A stretch of 64,000 nt of DNA, from NCBI RefSeq assembly GCF_007556775.1, contig NZ_CP041742.1, positions 1,054,001-1,118,000 on the forward strand, given 5' to 3'. Positions within the stretch are counted from its first letter, which is position 1; the number at the start of each line of letters is the position of its first letter. This DNA is from Lysobacter lycopersici. GTDB taxonomy: Bacteria > Pseudomonadota > Gammaproteobacteria > Xanthomonadales > Xanthomonadaceae. The position numbers and the translations under genes are program-made. This document shows, piece after piece, positions 32,693 through 44,505 of this stretch. The notes below the pieces were generated by a model, which worked only from the letters and a program-made list of their open reading frames with translations, made no database searches and was not told the DNA's origin.

Positions 32693-33326
32693 TCCGCGTC
32701 CGCGCGGACAGCGCACGCGGGAGCACGGCACCCGCGCGATCCTCGATCGCTTCGCCGACGGCGATCCGTCGCAAACCCTGCGCCTCGACGAACTGCTGTC
32801 CGGGCTCGGGCGTCGCGCGTTCGGCATGCTGCTGTTCGTGGCGTCGCTGCCGGCGTTCATCCCGATACCCGGCGGCGGCGCGATCGCCGGCCCGCTGATC
32901 GTGCTGATCGGCCTGCAGTTGCTGGTCGGATTGAGGCGGCCGTGGCTGCCGGGCTTCCTCGCCCGCCGCGGCCCGCGCCGCGAGGCGATGGCGCGCTTCG
33001 ACCGCCGCCTGTCGCCGTGGCTGGCGCGACTCGAACACCTGATCCGCCCGCGCATGGCGTGGGTTCTCGATCATCGCGCGGCGGCCACGTTCACCGGGCT
33101 GTTGCTGGTGCTGCTCGGCGCGGTGACCTCGCTGCCGCTGCCGTTCACCAATTTCCTGTTCGGCGCGATGGCGCTGATGTTCGCGCTCGCGCTGCTGGAG
33201 CGCGATGGCGCGCTGATGCTGCTGGCATGGCTGGCGACCGGTGTCGCGGTCGCGGTCTCCGGCGTGCTCTCGGGAACGCTCGCCACGCAGGCGCTGCACT
33301 GGCTGCAGTCGCTGGGGAGTTCCTAG
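32676..33326 (+). CDS. ExoD-family (exopolysaccharide synthesis) membrane protein
   Basis: A 216-residue protein of the ExoD family. The conserved segment SLPAFIPIPGGGAIAG-like stretch (residues about 57-72) and four predicted membrane segments, including LLLVLLGAVTSLPLPF and FGAMALMFALALLE, are seen. ExoD in rhizobia affects exopolysaccharide and alkaline tolerance; its biochemical role is unknown. The start overlaps the CorC-type gene in another frame, so translation may be coupled. Converges with the GGDEF-EAL gene by a 4-base overlap. Confidence 0.88.
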   Translation: MSKTPDPRPRGQRTREHGTRAILDRFADGDPSQTLRLDELLSGLGRRAFGMLLFVASLPAFIPIPGGGAIAGPLIVLIGLQLLVGLRRPWLPGFLARRGPRREAMARFDRRLSPWLARLEHLIRPRMAWVLDHRAAATFTGLLLVLLGAVTSLPLPFTNFLFGAMALMFALALLERDGALMLLAWLATGVAVAVSGVLSGTLATQALHWLQSLGSS

Positions 33327-35464
33327 GGGCCAATGTTCCCCTGCCGCCGCAGCAGGGCGGCGAATTCGGCCGCGGCGACGGGATGGCCCAGCCAGAAACC
33401 TTGGGCGAGGTCGCAGCCGCGTTCGCGCAGCAGCGCGTACTGGCCTTCCTGTTCAACGCCCTCGGCGACCACGGTCATGCCCAGCGAATGCGCCATCGCG
33501 ATGATCGCGGTCGCGAGCGCGAGGTCGTCCGGGTCGTCGAGCACGTCGGCGATGAAGCTGCGGTCGATCTTCACCCCGTCCACCGCCATCCGCCGCAGGT
33601 GGCTGAGTCCGGAGAAGCCGGTGCCGAAATCGTCCAGCCACACCCGCACGCCGAGTTCGCGCAGCGAGGCCAGCACGCCGCGCGCGCGCGGCTCGTCGCC
33701 GATCACCGCGGTCTCGGTCAGTTCCAGGTGCAGGAATTCCGGCGGCAGGGTCGAGGTCTTCAGCGCGCCGGCGACCAGTTCCGTGAGCGTGCTGTTGCGC
33801 AACTGCCACGGCGAGACGTTGACCGACACGAACGGCGGCGCCCCCGGCGACAGCGGCAGCCACTGCGCTGCGTCCTGGATCGCCTGCCGCAGCACCTCGC
33901 CGCCGATTTCCTCGATCAGCCCGCGCTGCTCGGCCACGTCCACGAACACCGTCGGCGCGACGTCGCCGTGCTCGGGATGGCGCCAGCGCAGCAGCGCCTC
34001 AGCGCCGACCAGCCTGCGGTCCGCGAGGTCGTACACGGGCTGGTAGACCAGCCCGAGCTCGCCGCGGCCCCAGGCGCCGTGCAGGTCCTGCTCGAGGCGC
34101 ATGCGCCGCGCCACCGCCTGTTCCATCGTGCGGTTGTAGAAGCGGTAGCAGTTCTTGCCCGCGACCTTCGCCTGGTACATGGCGATGTCGGCGTTCTTCA
34201 TCAGCGTGGTGCTGTCGGCGGCGTCATCGGGGAACACCGTGATGCCGATCGACGTGCCGAGGAACACGTCGCGACCCTGCATCGCGATCGGCCTGCCGAT
34301 CTCGGCGACGACGCGCGCGCCCAGGCGCGCCGCCGCCTCGCGCGCATCGCCGGATTCGAACTGCACCATCACCACGAACTCGTCGCCGCCCAGCCGCGCC
34401 ACCTGCGCCGCCTCGCCGGACTGCTCGCGCACGACCACGCGGATGCGTTCGGCGAAGGCGACCAGCGCCTCGTCCCCCGCGTCGTGGCCGAGGGTGTCGT
34501 TGACGCGCTTGAAATCGTCGATGTCGGCGAACAGCAAGGCCAGTTGCCGGCCACTGCCGCGCATCGTGGTCAGGCCGGCATCGAGCATCTCGCGGAACGC
34601 GAGCCGGTTGGCCAGCCCGGTCAACGGATCGGTATAGGCCATGCGCCGGGTATCGCGGTCGTGGCGCGCGATCGCGGTGCCCATGCGCCGGAACGAACGC
34701 ATCAACTCGCCGATCTCGTCGTTGCGGCCGCTGTCGGCGATGCTGGTGTCGTAATTGCCGCGTTCGATGTCCTGGGCGGCGAGCGCCAGCGAACGGACCG
34801 GCGCGATCAACAGGCGTTGCACCATCAACCCGACGATGGCCGCGAGCAGCAGCAACAGGCCGAGGATGCCGCCCATGAACGCGACATGGCGGGAATTGAT
34901 TTCGCTCAACCGCTCGCCGAGCCGCTTCGACGACGAGGCCTCCGCCGCGCGCAGCCCGGCCAGCGAATAGCCGACGCGCAGGCCGCCGATGCGTTCCTGG
35001 CCGAGGCGCAGCGGGGCCGAGACCTCGAGTACGTCGTCGGTCTGCTGCACGTGCACGCCGTCCGCGGCCCTGGCCTCGTAGGCGAGCGGGTCGCGCATCG
35101 GCTGGCCGAAAGTCGGGATGTCGACCGAGCCGTCGTGGAGCACGTTGCCGTCGCCGTCGTAGACGATCACGTAGCGCACGTTCGGCTGCTGCAGCAGCGC
35201 GCGCGCGGTGCGCCCGATCGCGTCGAGGTCGAAGTAGTACACCGGGTTCACCAGCGAATCCGCCGCCTGCGACACCGTGCTTTCGCCGCGGCTGCGCAGG
35301 CTGCCCGACACCATCTGGTGGATCTCGTTGCCGCTCTGCGCGAGGATTTCGCCCTGGGTTGCGTTCTGGCGCAACAGCAGCACGCCCAGCGCCGCCGCGA
35401 CCAGCGCCAGGGAGATCGCGACGAGGGCGAGGAACTTGGCCTGCAGTCCGAACAGTGGCTTCAT
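33323..35464 (-). CDS. Membrane GGDEF-EAL protein (c-di-GMP synthesis/breakdown)
   Basis: A 713-residue signalling protein. It has a TM helix (about 10-30), a periplasmic sensor region (35-195), a second TM helix (about 197-217) with a HAMP-like linker, a GGDEF domain with an intact GGDEF motif (residues 359-363), and an EAL domain with E-A-L at 489-491 and the LDDFGTGFSGL motif. Both active sites appear intact, so it could make or degrade c-di-GMP. Its start overlaps the PhnD-like gene's stop by 4 bases; the periplasmic domain may be governed by that binding protein. Confidence 0.94.
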   Translation of the reverse strand: MKPLFGLQAKFLALVAISLALVAAALGVLLLRQNATQGEILAQSGNEIHQMVSGSLRSRGESTVSQAADSLVNPVYYFDLDAIGRTARALLQQPNVRYVIVYDGDGNVLHDGSVDIPTFGQPMRDPLAYEARAADGVHVQQTDDVLEVSAPLRLGQERIGGLRVGYSLAGLRAAEASSSKRLGERLSEINSRHVAFMGGILGLLLLLAAIVGLMVQRLLIAPVRSLALAAQDIERGNYDTSIADSGRNDEIGELMRSFRRMGTAIARHDRDTRRMAYTDPLTGLANRLAFREMLDAGLTTMRGSGRQLALLFADIDDFKRVNDTLGHDAGDEALVAFAERIRVVVREQSGEAAQVARLGGDEFVVMVQFESGDAREAAARLGARVVAEIGRPIAMQGRDVFLGTSIGITVFPDDAADSTTLMKNADIAMYQAKVAGKNCYRFYNRTMEQAVARRMRLEQDLHGAWGRGELGLVYQPVYDLADRRLVGAEALLRWRHPEHGDVAPTVFVDVAEQRGLIEEIGGEVLRQAIQDAAQWLPLSPGAPPFVSVNVSPWQLRNSTLTELVAGALKTSTLPPEFLHLELTETAVIGDEPRARGVLASLRELGVRVWLDDFGTGFSGLSHLRRMAVDGVKIDRSFIADVLDDPDDLALATAIIAMAHSLGMTVVAEGVEQEGQYALLRERGCDLAQGFWLGHPVAAAEFAALLRRQGNIGP

Positions 35465-36378
35465 TCCACCTGGTCCTTGACCCGCAGCACGCCGCGCTGC
35501 AGTTCGTGCAGGGCGCGCATCGAATCCGCGTCGATGGGCGCGAAGCCGGTGGTCTGGAAGTATTGCGCCAGCGCGGTGCCCGCGTCGGGATCGGCGGCGG
35601 CATCGAGCAACAGTTGGCGCAGGCGCTCGCGGATGCGTTCGTCGAGCGAGCCGCGCACCATCTCCAGCGCGCGCGGATAGTCAGGCGTGGTGCCGATGAC
35701 CTCCAGGTCGGGGCGGAACGCTGGCGTCACCAGTTGCGGGTTGTCCCAGTCGATGCTGCTGACCGCGCCGACGTCGACCAGGCCCTTCTGCACCCAGGTG
35801 ACGATATTGCGTTCCGAACCCGCGAACAGGTAGCCGACATCGCCGCGCCCCGGCCTGTCGCGCGGCGACAGCAGCAACGTCAGCGGCAGGTCGCGCTGCA
35901 GCAGTTGCATCGCGGGCACGAAGTAGGCCGTCGTCGACGAGGTGTTCTGGAAGGCGATGCTGTGCCCGCGCATCCCGTCGATGCCGTCGATGCCGGAACC
36001 GCGCCGGGCGAAGAACACGGTGTGGTAGGTGTTGCGGCCGAAACGCTCGGTGAGCAGCAACGGGGTCGCCCCGGCGCGCGCTTCAAGCCACATGCCGCTG
36101 GCCGAAGTCTCGCTGACCCAGTCGACGCGGCCGCGGCGCAGGTAGCTGCCCATCTGCTGCAGGTTCTGCGCCATCAGGATCTCGCCCTTGCGGATGCCGA
36201 GGTCAGCCATGCGCGGGACGATGTAGTCGAGCAGCGGCTTGAGCTGTTCGTAATGGCTCTTGGGGTCGTCGCTGATGCGGCCGAGCACGAGCACGTGCGG
36301 ATCGTCGCTGGATGCAGCCGCGGGCTTCGCCCAGCACGCCAGCAGGCAGCCAAGCAAGGCGAGGACTCGAAGGGACAT
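35461..36378 (-). CDS. PhnD-like phosphate/phosphonate-type periplasmic binding protein
   Basis: A 305-residue periplasmic binding protein with a Sec signal (ACWAKPAAA). The class II fold segments are seen (ILMAQNLQQMGSYLRRGRVDWVSET, MRGHSIAFQNTSSTTAYFVPAMQLL, LVDVGAVSSIDWDN). No ABC permease or ATPase is nearby; instead the gene overlaps the GGDEF-EAL gene by 4 bases, suggesting a sensory rather than transport role. The ATG at 36378 begins the signal peptide. The actual ligand is unknown. Confidence 0.9.
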   Translation of the reverse strand: MSLRVLALLGCLLACWAKPAAASSDDPHVLVLGRISDDPKSHYEQLKPLLDYIVPRMADLGIRKGEILMAQNLQQMGSYLRRGRVDWVSETSASGMWLEARAGATPLLLTERFGRNTYHTVFFARRGSGIDGIDGMRGHSIAFQNTSSTTAYFVPAMQLLQRDLPLTLLLSPRDRPGRGDVGYLFAGSERNIVTWVQKGLVDVGAVSSIDWDNPQLVTPAFRPDLEVIGTTPDYPRALEMVRGSLDERIRERLRQLLLDAAADPDAGTALAQYFQTTGFAPIDADSMRALHELQRGVLRVKDQVE

Positions 36379-36448
36379 TCGGCTGTTCGGCGTTCGCGGC
36401 GAAGACAGCCGCGAGCCTAGCGGAAAGCCGGCGCGGGCGCGAGGACGC

Positions 36449-37228
36449 TCAACGCCCGGACGCAAGCCGGGCCATGCGCTGGGCATCGGCGAGCACGCCG
36501 CGCAGCAGGCGCACCTCGCGTTCGTTCAGGCCGGTGCGCAGGAACAGCCTCCGCAGCTTGCGCATCGCCGATTCCGGCGCGCGACCCTTGTGGAAGTCGA
36601 TCGCGTCCAGCGTGTCGGCCAGTTGCGCGAAGAGTCCCTCGAGCTGGGCATGGGTCGCGGGCGGATCGCCTTCCTCGCCCTCCCCGTCCGCTGGCTCGGC
36701 CGCGAGCATCGCCATGCGCAGTTCGTAGGCCAGCACCTGCACCGCAGCGGCCAGGTTCAGCGAGCTGTAGTCGGGATTGGCCGGGATATGCACCGCCGCG
36801 TGGCAGAGCTGCAGTTCGGCGTTGTCGAGGCCGGTGCGCTCGCGCCCGAACAGCAATGCGACCTCGCCGCCCGCCCGCGCGGTGTCCACCGCCTGCGCCG
36901 CGGCCTCGCGCGGCGACAGCATCGGCAGGGCGATGCGGCGGTCGCGCGCGGTGCAGCCGAGCACCAGCCGGCAATCGGCCACGGCTTCGGCGGGATCGCC
37001 GAGCACGCGCGCGGCTTCGAGCACGTCACCGGCCCCGGCGGCGAGCGCATCGGCCTCGACATGCGGGAATCGCTCGGGCGCGACCAGCACCAGCCGCGAC
37101 AGGCCCATGGTCTTCAGCGCGCGCGCGGCGGAACCGATGTTGCCCGGGTGCTGGGTGCCGACCAGCACCATGCGCACGCGCCCGAATACGGCATCAACGG
37201 CTGGAATTGCGTTCGAATCGTCGCTCAT
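36449..37228 (-). CDS. trmJ: tRNA (cytidine/uridine-2'-O)-methyltransferase TrmJ
   Basis: A 259-residue SPOUT methyltransferase that modifies position 32 of some tRNAs. Landmarks: MVLVGTQHPGNIGSAARALKTMGL, LLFGRERTGLDNAEL in the trefoil knot, IPANPDYSSLNLAAAVQVLAYE, and a C-terminal extension. Divergent from suhB across 86 bases, an arrangement seen in related bacteria. Confidence 0.95.
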   Translation of the reverse strand: MSDDSNAIPAVDAVFGRVRMVLVGTQHPGNIGSAARALKTMGLSRLVLVAPERFPHVEADALAAGAGDVLEAARVLGDPAEAVADCRLVLGCTARDRRIALPMLSPREAAAQAVDTARAGGEVALLFGRERTGLDNAELQLCHAAVHIPANPDYSSLNLAAAVQVLAYELRMAMLAAEPADGEGEEGDPPATHAQLEGLFAQLADTLDAIDFHKGRAPESAMRKLRRLFLRTGLNEREVRLLRGVLADAQRMARLASGR

Positions 37229-37314
37229 GCCGCGAATGGTAAACTCCGCGCCCCGGCCCCCGCGCCGGCCTGCTCTTTTCCCTCGCCCGCCGCCCCTCCA
37301 CGAGGTCCGTTCCC

Positions 37315-38148
37315 ATGCAGAAGCCTGCCGTCACGCTCATGGTCAAGGCGGCCCGCGCCGGCGGCAGCGTGCTGCTGCGGAACATGCACAAGCTCGACGC
37401 ACTGAACGTGGTCGAGAAGCAGCGCATGGACTACGCCAGCGAAGTGGACGGTCTGGCCGAGGAAGCGATCGTCAAGGAACTGCGCAAGGCCGGCCCCGAA
37501 TACGCGGTGCTCGGCGAGGAAGGCGGGCACCAGCCCGCGCGTGGCGGCAAGAAGGCGAAGTTCACCTGGGTCATCGATCCGCTCGACGGCACCAGCAACT
37601 ACCTGCGCGGCATCCCGCACTGGTGCGTGTCCATCGCCCTGGTCGACAACGGCGAACCGGTTCACGGCGTGGTGTTCGATCCGCTGCGCAACGAATTGTT
37701 CGTCGCCTCGCGTGGTTCGGGCGCGGTGCTCGACGACCGCCGCCTGCGCGTGGCCGAACGCCGCGACCTGGAAGGCGCCCTGCTCTGCACCGGCTTCCCT
37801 CCGCGCGAACGCGCGCGCGCCAAACCGCAGCTCGATTGTCTGAACGCATTGCTGGAACAGGCCGAGGACGTGCGCCGCACGGGCTCCGCCGCGCTCGACC
37901 TGGCCTATGTCGCCTGCGGCCGCTTCGACGGTTATTTCGAAGCCGGCGTGCAGCCCTGGGATATCGCCGCCGGGGTGCTGCTGGTGCGCGAGGCCGGTGG
38001 CCGCGTCTGCGATTTCCGCGGCGCCGCGTTGTCGCGCATGGACATCGCCGAGGCGCGCGGCCGCCAGGTCGTCGCCGGCAACGTCAAGCTGGTCGAACCC
38101 TTGCAGAAGACCATCGTCTCCAGCGGTTACGCCAAGGCGTTCGATTGA
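37315..38148 (+). CDS. suhB: Inositol monophosphatase family protein SuhB
   Basis: A 277-residue phosphatase, also known as a transcription-processing factor in E. coli. Metal-binding motifs: GEEGG in the loop, [13 protein letters not shown], and the C-terminal [17 protein letters not shown]. The DGTSNYL residues replace the DGTTNFI of E. coli, an ordinary variation. Long palindromic repeat downstream (38156-38265). Confidence 0.95.
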   Translation: MQKPAVTLMVKAARAGGSVLLRNMHKLDALNVVEKQRMDYASEVDGLAEEAIVKELRKAGPEYAVLGEEGGHQPARGGKKAKFTWVIDPLDGTSNYLRGIPHWCVSIALVDNGEPVHGVVFDPLRNELFVASRGSGAVLDDRRLRVAERRDLEGALLCTGFPPRERARAKPQLDCLNALLEQAEDVRRTGSAALDLAYVACGRFDGYFEAGVQPWDIAAGVLLVREAGGRVCDFRGAALSRMDIAEARGRQVVAGNVKLVEPLQKTIVSSGYAKAFD

Positions 38149-38155
38149 TCGCTTC

Positions 38156-38265
38156 CCTCTCCCCTTGTGGGAGAGGGTGCCCGAAGGGCGGGAGAGGGTT
38201 CGGCACGCATTCCACCCCTCTCCCGATGCGCTTGCGCGCATCGACCTCTCCCTCAAGGGGAGAGG
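38156..38265. repeat. 110-base palindromic repeat between suhB and secF ends
   Basis: CCTCTCCCCTTG and CAAGGGGAGAGG form the ends of a large inverted repeat; inner copies GGGAGAGGGT and ACCCCTCTCCC are additional arms. It lies between converging genes and may fold into a strong bidirectional transcript terminator. Confidence 0.85.
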
Positions 38266-38278
38266 TGACAAGCAAAAT

Positions 38279-39244
38279 TCAAGGCCGGCGCGCCAGCGCC
38301 TCCACGTCCTTCGCCTTCGGCATCAGGTCCTGCTTGGTGACAGCGAACGGCCGCACCGCCAGCATCGGCACCGCGACCACGACCGAGGACACCACGACGA
38401 TGACCGCGCCGATCATGTGCGTCTCGGCGAGGCCCTGCATCGATTCGCCGCCATACAGGTACAGCGCCCACGCCGACAGGAAGAACATCACCGCGGTGAT
38501 GATGGTGCGCGACAGGGTCTGGTTGATCGACTTGTTCAGCACTTCCAGAGGTTGCGCGCGCATGCCGCGGAAGTTCTCGCGCACGCGATCGAACACCACG
38601 ATGATGTCGTTGATCGCGAAGCCCATCACCGACAGCAGGCCGGCGAGCACCGTGAGGTCGAACTCGCGGCCGGTCGCGGACACGTAGGCCACGGTCACGA
38701 TCAGGTCGAGGAAGGCGGTGATCGAGGCCACGATCGCGAACTTCAATTCGAACCGGAACGCGATGTAGCCGAGGAATCCGACCAGCATGAAGATGGTCGC
38801 GTACAAGCCGTTCCAGGCCAGGTCCTTGCCGACCTGCGGGCCCACGAACTCGGTGCGCAGCAGGTGCGCCGGGTTCTCCGGCGTGCCGATCGCCTTGACC
38901 ACGATGTTCGCCACCGTCTTGTCGCCGTCGGCGTTGTTGTGCTCGCCCTGCGGCTGCAGGCGGATCATCACGTCGTTGCCGCCGCCGAAGGTCTGCACCT
39001 CGGCGTGGCCGTAGCCGATCGCATCGAGCTGCTTGCGCACCGCGTCGACGTCGAGGGTCTTGTCGAATCGCGCCTCGACCACGGTGCCGCCGGTGAATTC
39101 CAGGGCGTAGTTGAAGCCCTTGAGGCCGATGATCGCCAGCGACGCGACGAACGCCAGCAGCGCCAGCGCCAGCGTGAACCTGCGCCAGCGCATGAAGTCG
39201 ATGTTGGTGTCGTTCGGGATGAGGTGGAGCGGAAACAGTTTCAT
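38279..39244 (-). CDS. secF: Protein translocase accessory subunit SecF
   Basis: A 321-residue membrane protein with six transmembrane helices, first one FTLALALLAFVASLAII. The SecF markers FTGGTVVEARFD, the helix-rich VLAGLLSVMGFAINDIIVVFDRVREN and the LSRTIITAVMFFLSAWALYLYGG segment are present. It begins 17 bases after the secD stop. Works with SecD and YajC in proton-driven release of exported proteins. Confidence 0.97.
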   Translation of the reverse strand: MKLFPLHLIPNDTNIDFMRWRRFTLALALLAFVASLAIIGLKGFNYALEFTGGTVVEARFDKTLDVDAVRKQLDAIGYGHAEVQTFGGGNDVMIRLQPQGEHNNADGDKTVANIVVKAIGTPENPAHLLRTEFVGPQVGKDLAWNGLYATIFMLVGFLGYIAFRFELKFAIVASITAFLDLIVTVAYVSATGREFDLTVLAGLLSVMGFAINDIIVVFDRVRENFRGMRAQPLEVLNKSINQTLSRTIITAVMFFLSAWALYLYGGESMQGLAETHMIGAVIVVVSSVVVAVPMLAVRPFAVTKQDLMPKAKDVEALARRP

Positions 39245-39261
39245 CGATGCGTTCCAGCCGG

Positions 39262-41115
39262 TCAGATGGCGACGGTCTTGAGGTTCTTGCGACGGCCGTA
39301 CAGCAGCGTGGCGATCGCGCGGGAAACCGTGATCGCGGTGAACATCGACGCGAAGATGCCGATGATCATGGTCATGGCGAAGCCCTGCAGCGGGCCGGTG
39401 CCGAACACGAACAACGCGACGCCGACGATCAGGCCGGTGAGGTTGGCGTCCATGATGGTGCCGCCGGCGCGCTCGTAGCCGTGCTGGATCGCGGTCTTGG
39501 GCGGCATGCCGTGCCGGAGTTCCTCGCGGATGCGCTCGTTGATCAGCACGTTCGCGTCCACCGACAGGCCGACCGACAGCGCCAGGCCGGCGAAGCCCGG
39601 CAACGTCATCGTCGCGCCGAACATCGACATTACCGCGACCACGATCAGCAGGTTGAGCAGCAGCGCGATCGAGGTGATCACGCCGAACATGCGGTAGTAG
39701 ATGGTGAAGAACGCCAGCGTGAACAGGAACGCGTAGACCACCGCGGTGATGCCGCGGCGCACGTTCTCGGCGCCGAGGCTGGGACCGATGACGCGTTCCT
39801 CGACGAAGTCCATCGGCGCGGCCAGCGAACCGGCGCGCAGCAGCTTGGCGAGGTTGTCGGCCTCGACCTTCTCCAGGCCGGTGGTCTGGAAATTCTTGCC
39901 GAACACGCCGGCGACCCGCGTCGGCGACAACGCTTCCTCGCGGACCTTGACGCTGCGCACTTCCTGTCCGTCGACCACGGTCACGGTCGGGATGCGTTCG
40001 ATGTACACCACCGACATCAGCTTGCCGACGTTGTTGCTGGTGAAGTCGAACATGCGCTGGCCGGCGGCGCTGTTGAGGGTGATGTCCACCGCCGGCAGGC
40101 CGTTCTGGTCGGTGCCGACCTTCGCGTTGACCATCTGGTCGCCGGAAGCGAGCACGCGCTTGCTGAGCAGCAACGGCTGGTTGGTGTCGCGGACGTGGTA
40201 GAGCTTGGCTTCCGGCGGCACGCGGCCGGTGCGCTGGGCATCCTGTGCGTCGCCGTCCACGACGGCGCGGAACTCCAGCGTCGCGGTCGCGCCGATCAGG
40301 CGCTTGGCCTCGGCGGTGTCCTGCACGCCCGGGAGCTGCACGACCACGCGGTCCTCGCCCTGGCGCTGGATGATGGGTTCGGCCACGTGCAATTCGTTGA
40401 CGCGGTTGCGCAGGGTGGTGATGTTCTGTTCGATCGCGTCGGCGCCGATCTTCCTCAGCTCGGCGTCGGGGATCGTGACCACGATGCGGCCGTCGCTGGC
40501 ATCGACCACGAGGGTGGGCTGCGACTGCGCGATCGCATTGCGCGCCTCGTCCAGCGCATCGCCGCCGACGGACTGGCCCAGCGTGGCGACGATGGTGTTG
40601 CCCGGCTGCACCTGCACGCCCTGGTAGGGAATGCGGTTGTCGCGCAGGGTCGCGCGGATGTCCTCGGCGAAGGCATCGACGCGCTTCTGCAGCGCCGCCT
40701 TCTGGTCCGCCTGCAGCACGAAGTGCACGCCGCCCTGCAGGTCGAGGCCCAGCACCATCGGTTTGCCGCCGAGGTGCGCCAGCCACGGCGGGACGGTGGA
40801 CGCCAGGTTCAGCGCGACCGTGTAGTCCTCGCCCAGCGAAGTGCGCAGCAGGTTGTTGGCCTTGTTCTGCTCGTCGAGGTTGGTCATCCGCGCCATGAGG
40901 TTGTCGCCCTCGATGGCGACCCCCTTCGGGTGCAGGCCGTCCTTGACCAGCTCGTCGCGCACGCGGGCCACTAGCGCCGCGTCCAGCTTGCCGTTGCGGT
41001 TGGCGGTGATCTGGACGGAAGGATCCTTCTGGTAGGCGTTGGGCAGCGCATAGACCACGCCGAGCAGCACCACGGCCAGGATCAGGAAATATTTCCAGCG
41101 AGCGAATTCGAGCAT
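39262..41115 (-). CDS. secD: Protein translocase accessory subunit SecD
   Basis: A 617-residue polytopic membrane protein. The first TM helix (KYFLILAVVLLGVVYALPN) is followed by a large periplasmic region with the conserved GLDLQGGVHFVLQ and VELHVAEP-type segments, then five more helices including LALSVGLSVDANVLINERIREEL. Between yajC and secF as usual. It drives late steps of Sec-dependent export. Confidence 0.97.
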   Translation of the reverse strand: MLEFARWKYFLILAVVLLGVVYALPNAYQKDPSVQITANRNGKLDAALVARVRDELVKDGLHPKGVAIEGDNLMARMTNLDEQNKANNLLRTSLGEDYTVALNLASTVPPWLAHLGGKPMVLGLDLQGGVHFVLQADQKAALQKRVDAFAEDIRATLRDNRIPYQGVQVQPGNTIVATLGQSVGGDALDEARNAIAQSQPTLVVDASDGRIVVTIPDAELRKIGADAIEQNITTLRNRVNELHVAEPIIQRQGEDRVVVQLPGVQDTAEAKRLIGATATLEFRAVVDGDAQDAQRTGRVPPEAKLYHVRDTNQPLLLSKRVLASGDQMVNAKVGTDQNGLPAVDITLNSAAGQRMFDFTSNNVGKLMSVVYIERIPTVTVVDGQEVRSVKVREEALSPTRVAGVFGKNFQTTGLEKVEADNLAKLLRAGSLAAPMDFVEERVIGPSLGAENVRRGITAVVYAFLFTLAFFTIYYRMFGVITSIALLLNLLIVVAVMSMFGATMTLPGFAGLALSVGLSVDANVLINERIREELRHGMPPKTAIQHGYERAGGTIMDANLTGLIVGVALFVFGTGPLQGFAMTMIIGIFASMFTAITVSRAIATLLYGRRKNLKTVAI

Positions 41116-41167
41116 CGGGGCATCCCGCGCGGACCCGTCCGGGCCGCGCTTCGGTTGGCGGAACGGA

Positions 41168-41527
41168 TCAGGCCGACTTCAGCGTGCCCTTGGGCAACAC
41201 GTTGGCGATGGCGGACTTCTGCACGCGGACGCGGACGCCGTCCGCGATCTCGACGCCGACGAAGTGGTCGCCGAGCTCGCGCACCGTGCCGGCGATGCCG
41301 CCGTTGGTGATGACTTCGTCGCCGACCGCGAGCTTGCCGAGCATCGCCATGTGTTCCTTCTGCCGCTTCATCTGAGGGCGGATCATCAGGAAGTACATGA
41401 CGCCGATCAGGATCAGCGGGAACAGCAGGCCGAGGCCGCCCCCGAACAGTCCCCCGGGCGCGGCCTGTCCGGCGGCAGCCTGGGCGTGGGCGGGCGAGAT
41501 CAGCAGGTCGAGCAGATCCATCATCAT
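41168..41527 (-). CDS. yajC: Preprotein translocase subunit YajC
   Basis: A 119-residue single-pass membrane protein, part of the SecDF-YajC complex. One TM helix (GLLFPLILIGVMYFLMIRPQMKRQKEH) and a soluble C-terminus (AVGDEVITNGGIAGTV) match the family; the N-terminal 26 residues are alanine/glutamine-rich. Two in-frame ATG codons follow the given start (MMMDLL), so the start could be one or two codons further in. Confidence 0.95.
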   Translation of the reverse strand: MMMDLLDLLISPAHAQAAAGQAAPGGLFGGGLGLLFPLILIGVMYFLMIRPQMKRQKEHMAMLGKLAVGDEVITNGGIAGTVRELGDHFVGVEIADGVRVRVQKSAIANVLPKGTLKSA

Positions 41528-41577
41528 TGGTCCAGTACGGAAAACAGCAGGGAATTATGCCATGCGTCCGGCTTTTT

Positions 41578-43978
<2,401 letters not shown>

Positions 43979-43987
43979 CGAGCAATT

Positions 43988-44053
43988 GTAGGGCGGGCCT
44001 TGGCCCGCCATCGTCGTTCACGATGCGCACAGGCGGGCCAAGGCCCGCCCTAC
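43988..44053. repeat. Two-arm GTAGGGCGGG palindrome between queA and the Lrp-family gene
   Basis: GTAGGGCGGGCCTTGGCCCGCC on the left and GGCGGGCCAAGGCCCGCCCTAC on the right are complements of one another and each folds on itself. The right arm contains the TAG stop (minus strand, 44050-44052) of the Lrp/AsnC-type gene; the left arm lies 9 bases upstream of the queA start. Confidence 0.9.
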
Positions 44054-44481
44054 CGCTCGAACTTCGCCGACAGGATGATCGAGGAGGTCGTGCGTTCGAC
44101 GCCGTCGAGCCCGCCGATGCGGTCGGTGAGCTCGTCCATCTCGGCGATCGCCGGCACCACGCCGATCGCGATCAGGTCGAACGGGCCGCTGACCGAATGC
44201 AGGGTGCGGATCTCGGGCATGGCGCGCAGCGCATCCGCGACCGCCGTCATCTGCCGCGGCAGCACGGTGATCATGATGTGCGCGCGGATGTGGCCGCGTT
44301 CGGCCGCCTCGTGCACGCGCACGGTGTAGCCGGCGACCACGCCCTCGCGCTCGAGCCGTTCGATCCGGCCCTGCACGGTGCTGCGCGAGAGCTTGAGCTT
44401 GCGCGCGATCTCCGCGGTGGAAGCCCGTGCGTTCTCGCGTAGGGCGCTGAGCAGGCGTTGGTCGGTCTCGGAGAGCTTCAT
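44050..44481 (-). CDS. Lrp/AsnC-family transcriptional regulator
   Basis: A 143-residue DNA-binding protein. The HTH (LLSALRENARASTAEIARKLKLSRSTVQGRIERLE) is at residues about 10-45, followed by the RAM domain (AHIMITVLP, EIRTLHSVSGPFDLIAIGVV, RTTSSIIL). The start MKLSETDQR has the strong GGAGG ribosome-binding site upstream. Divergent from the aminotransferase gene across 119 bases, with an inverted repeat between them. Effector unknown; the stop is supplied by a GTAGGGCGGG repeat. Confidence 0.94.
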   Translation of the reverse strand: MKLSETDQRLLSALRENARASTAEIARKLKLSRSTVQGRIERLEREGVVAGYTVRVHEAAERGHIRAHIMITVLPRQMTAVADALRAMPEIRTLHSVSGPFDLIAIGVVPAIAEMDELTDRIGGLDGVERTTSSIILSAKFER

Positions 44482-44505
44482 TCCGTAGGATCCTCCACGT
44501 CGATT

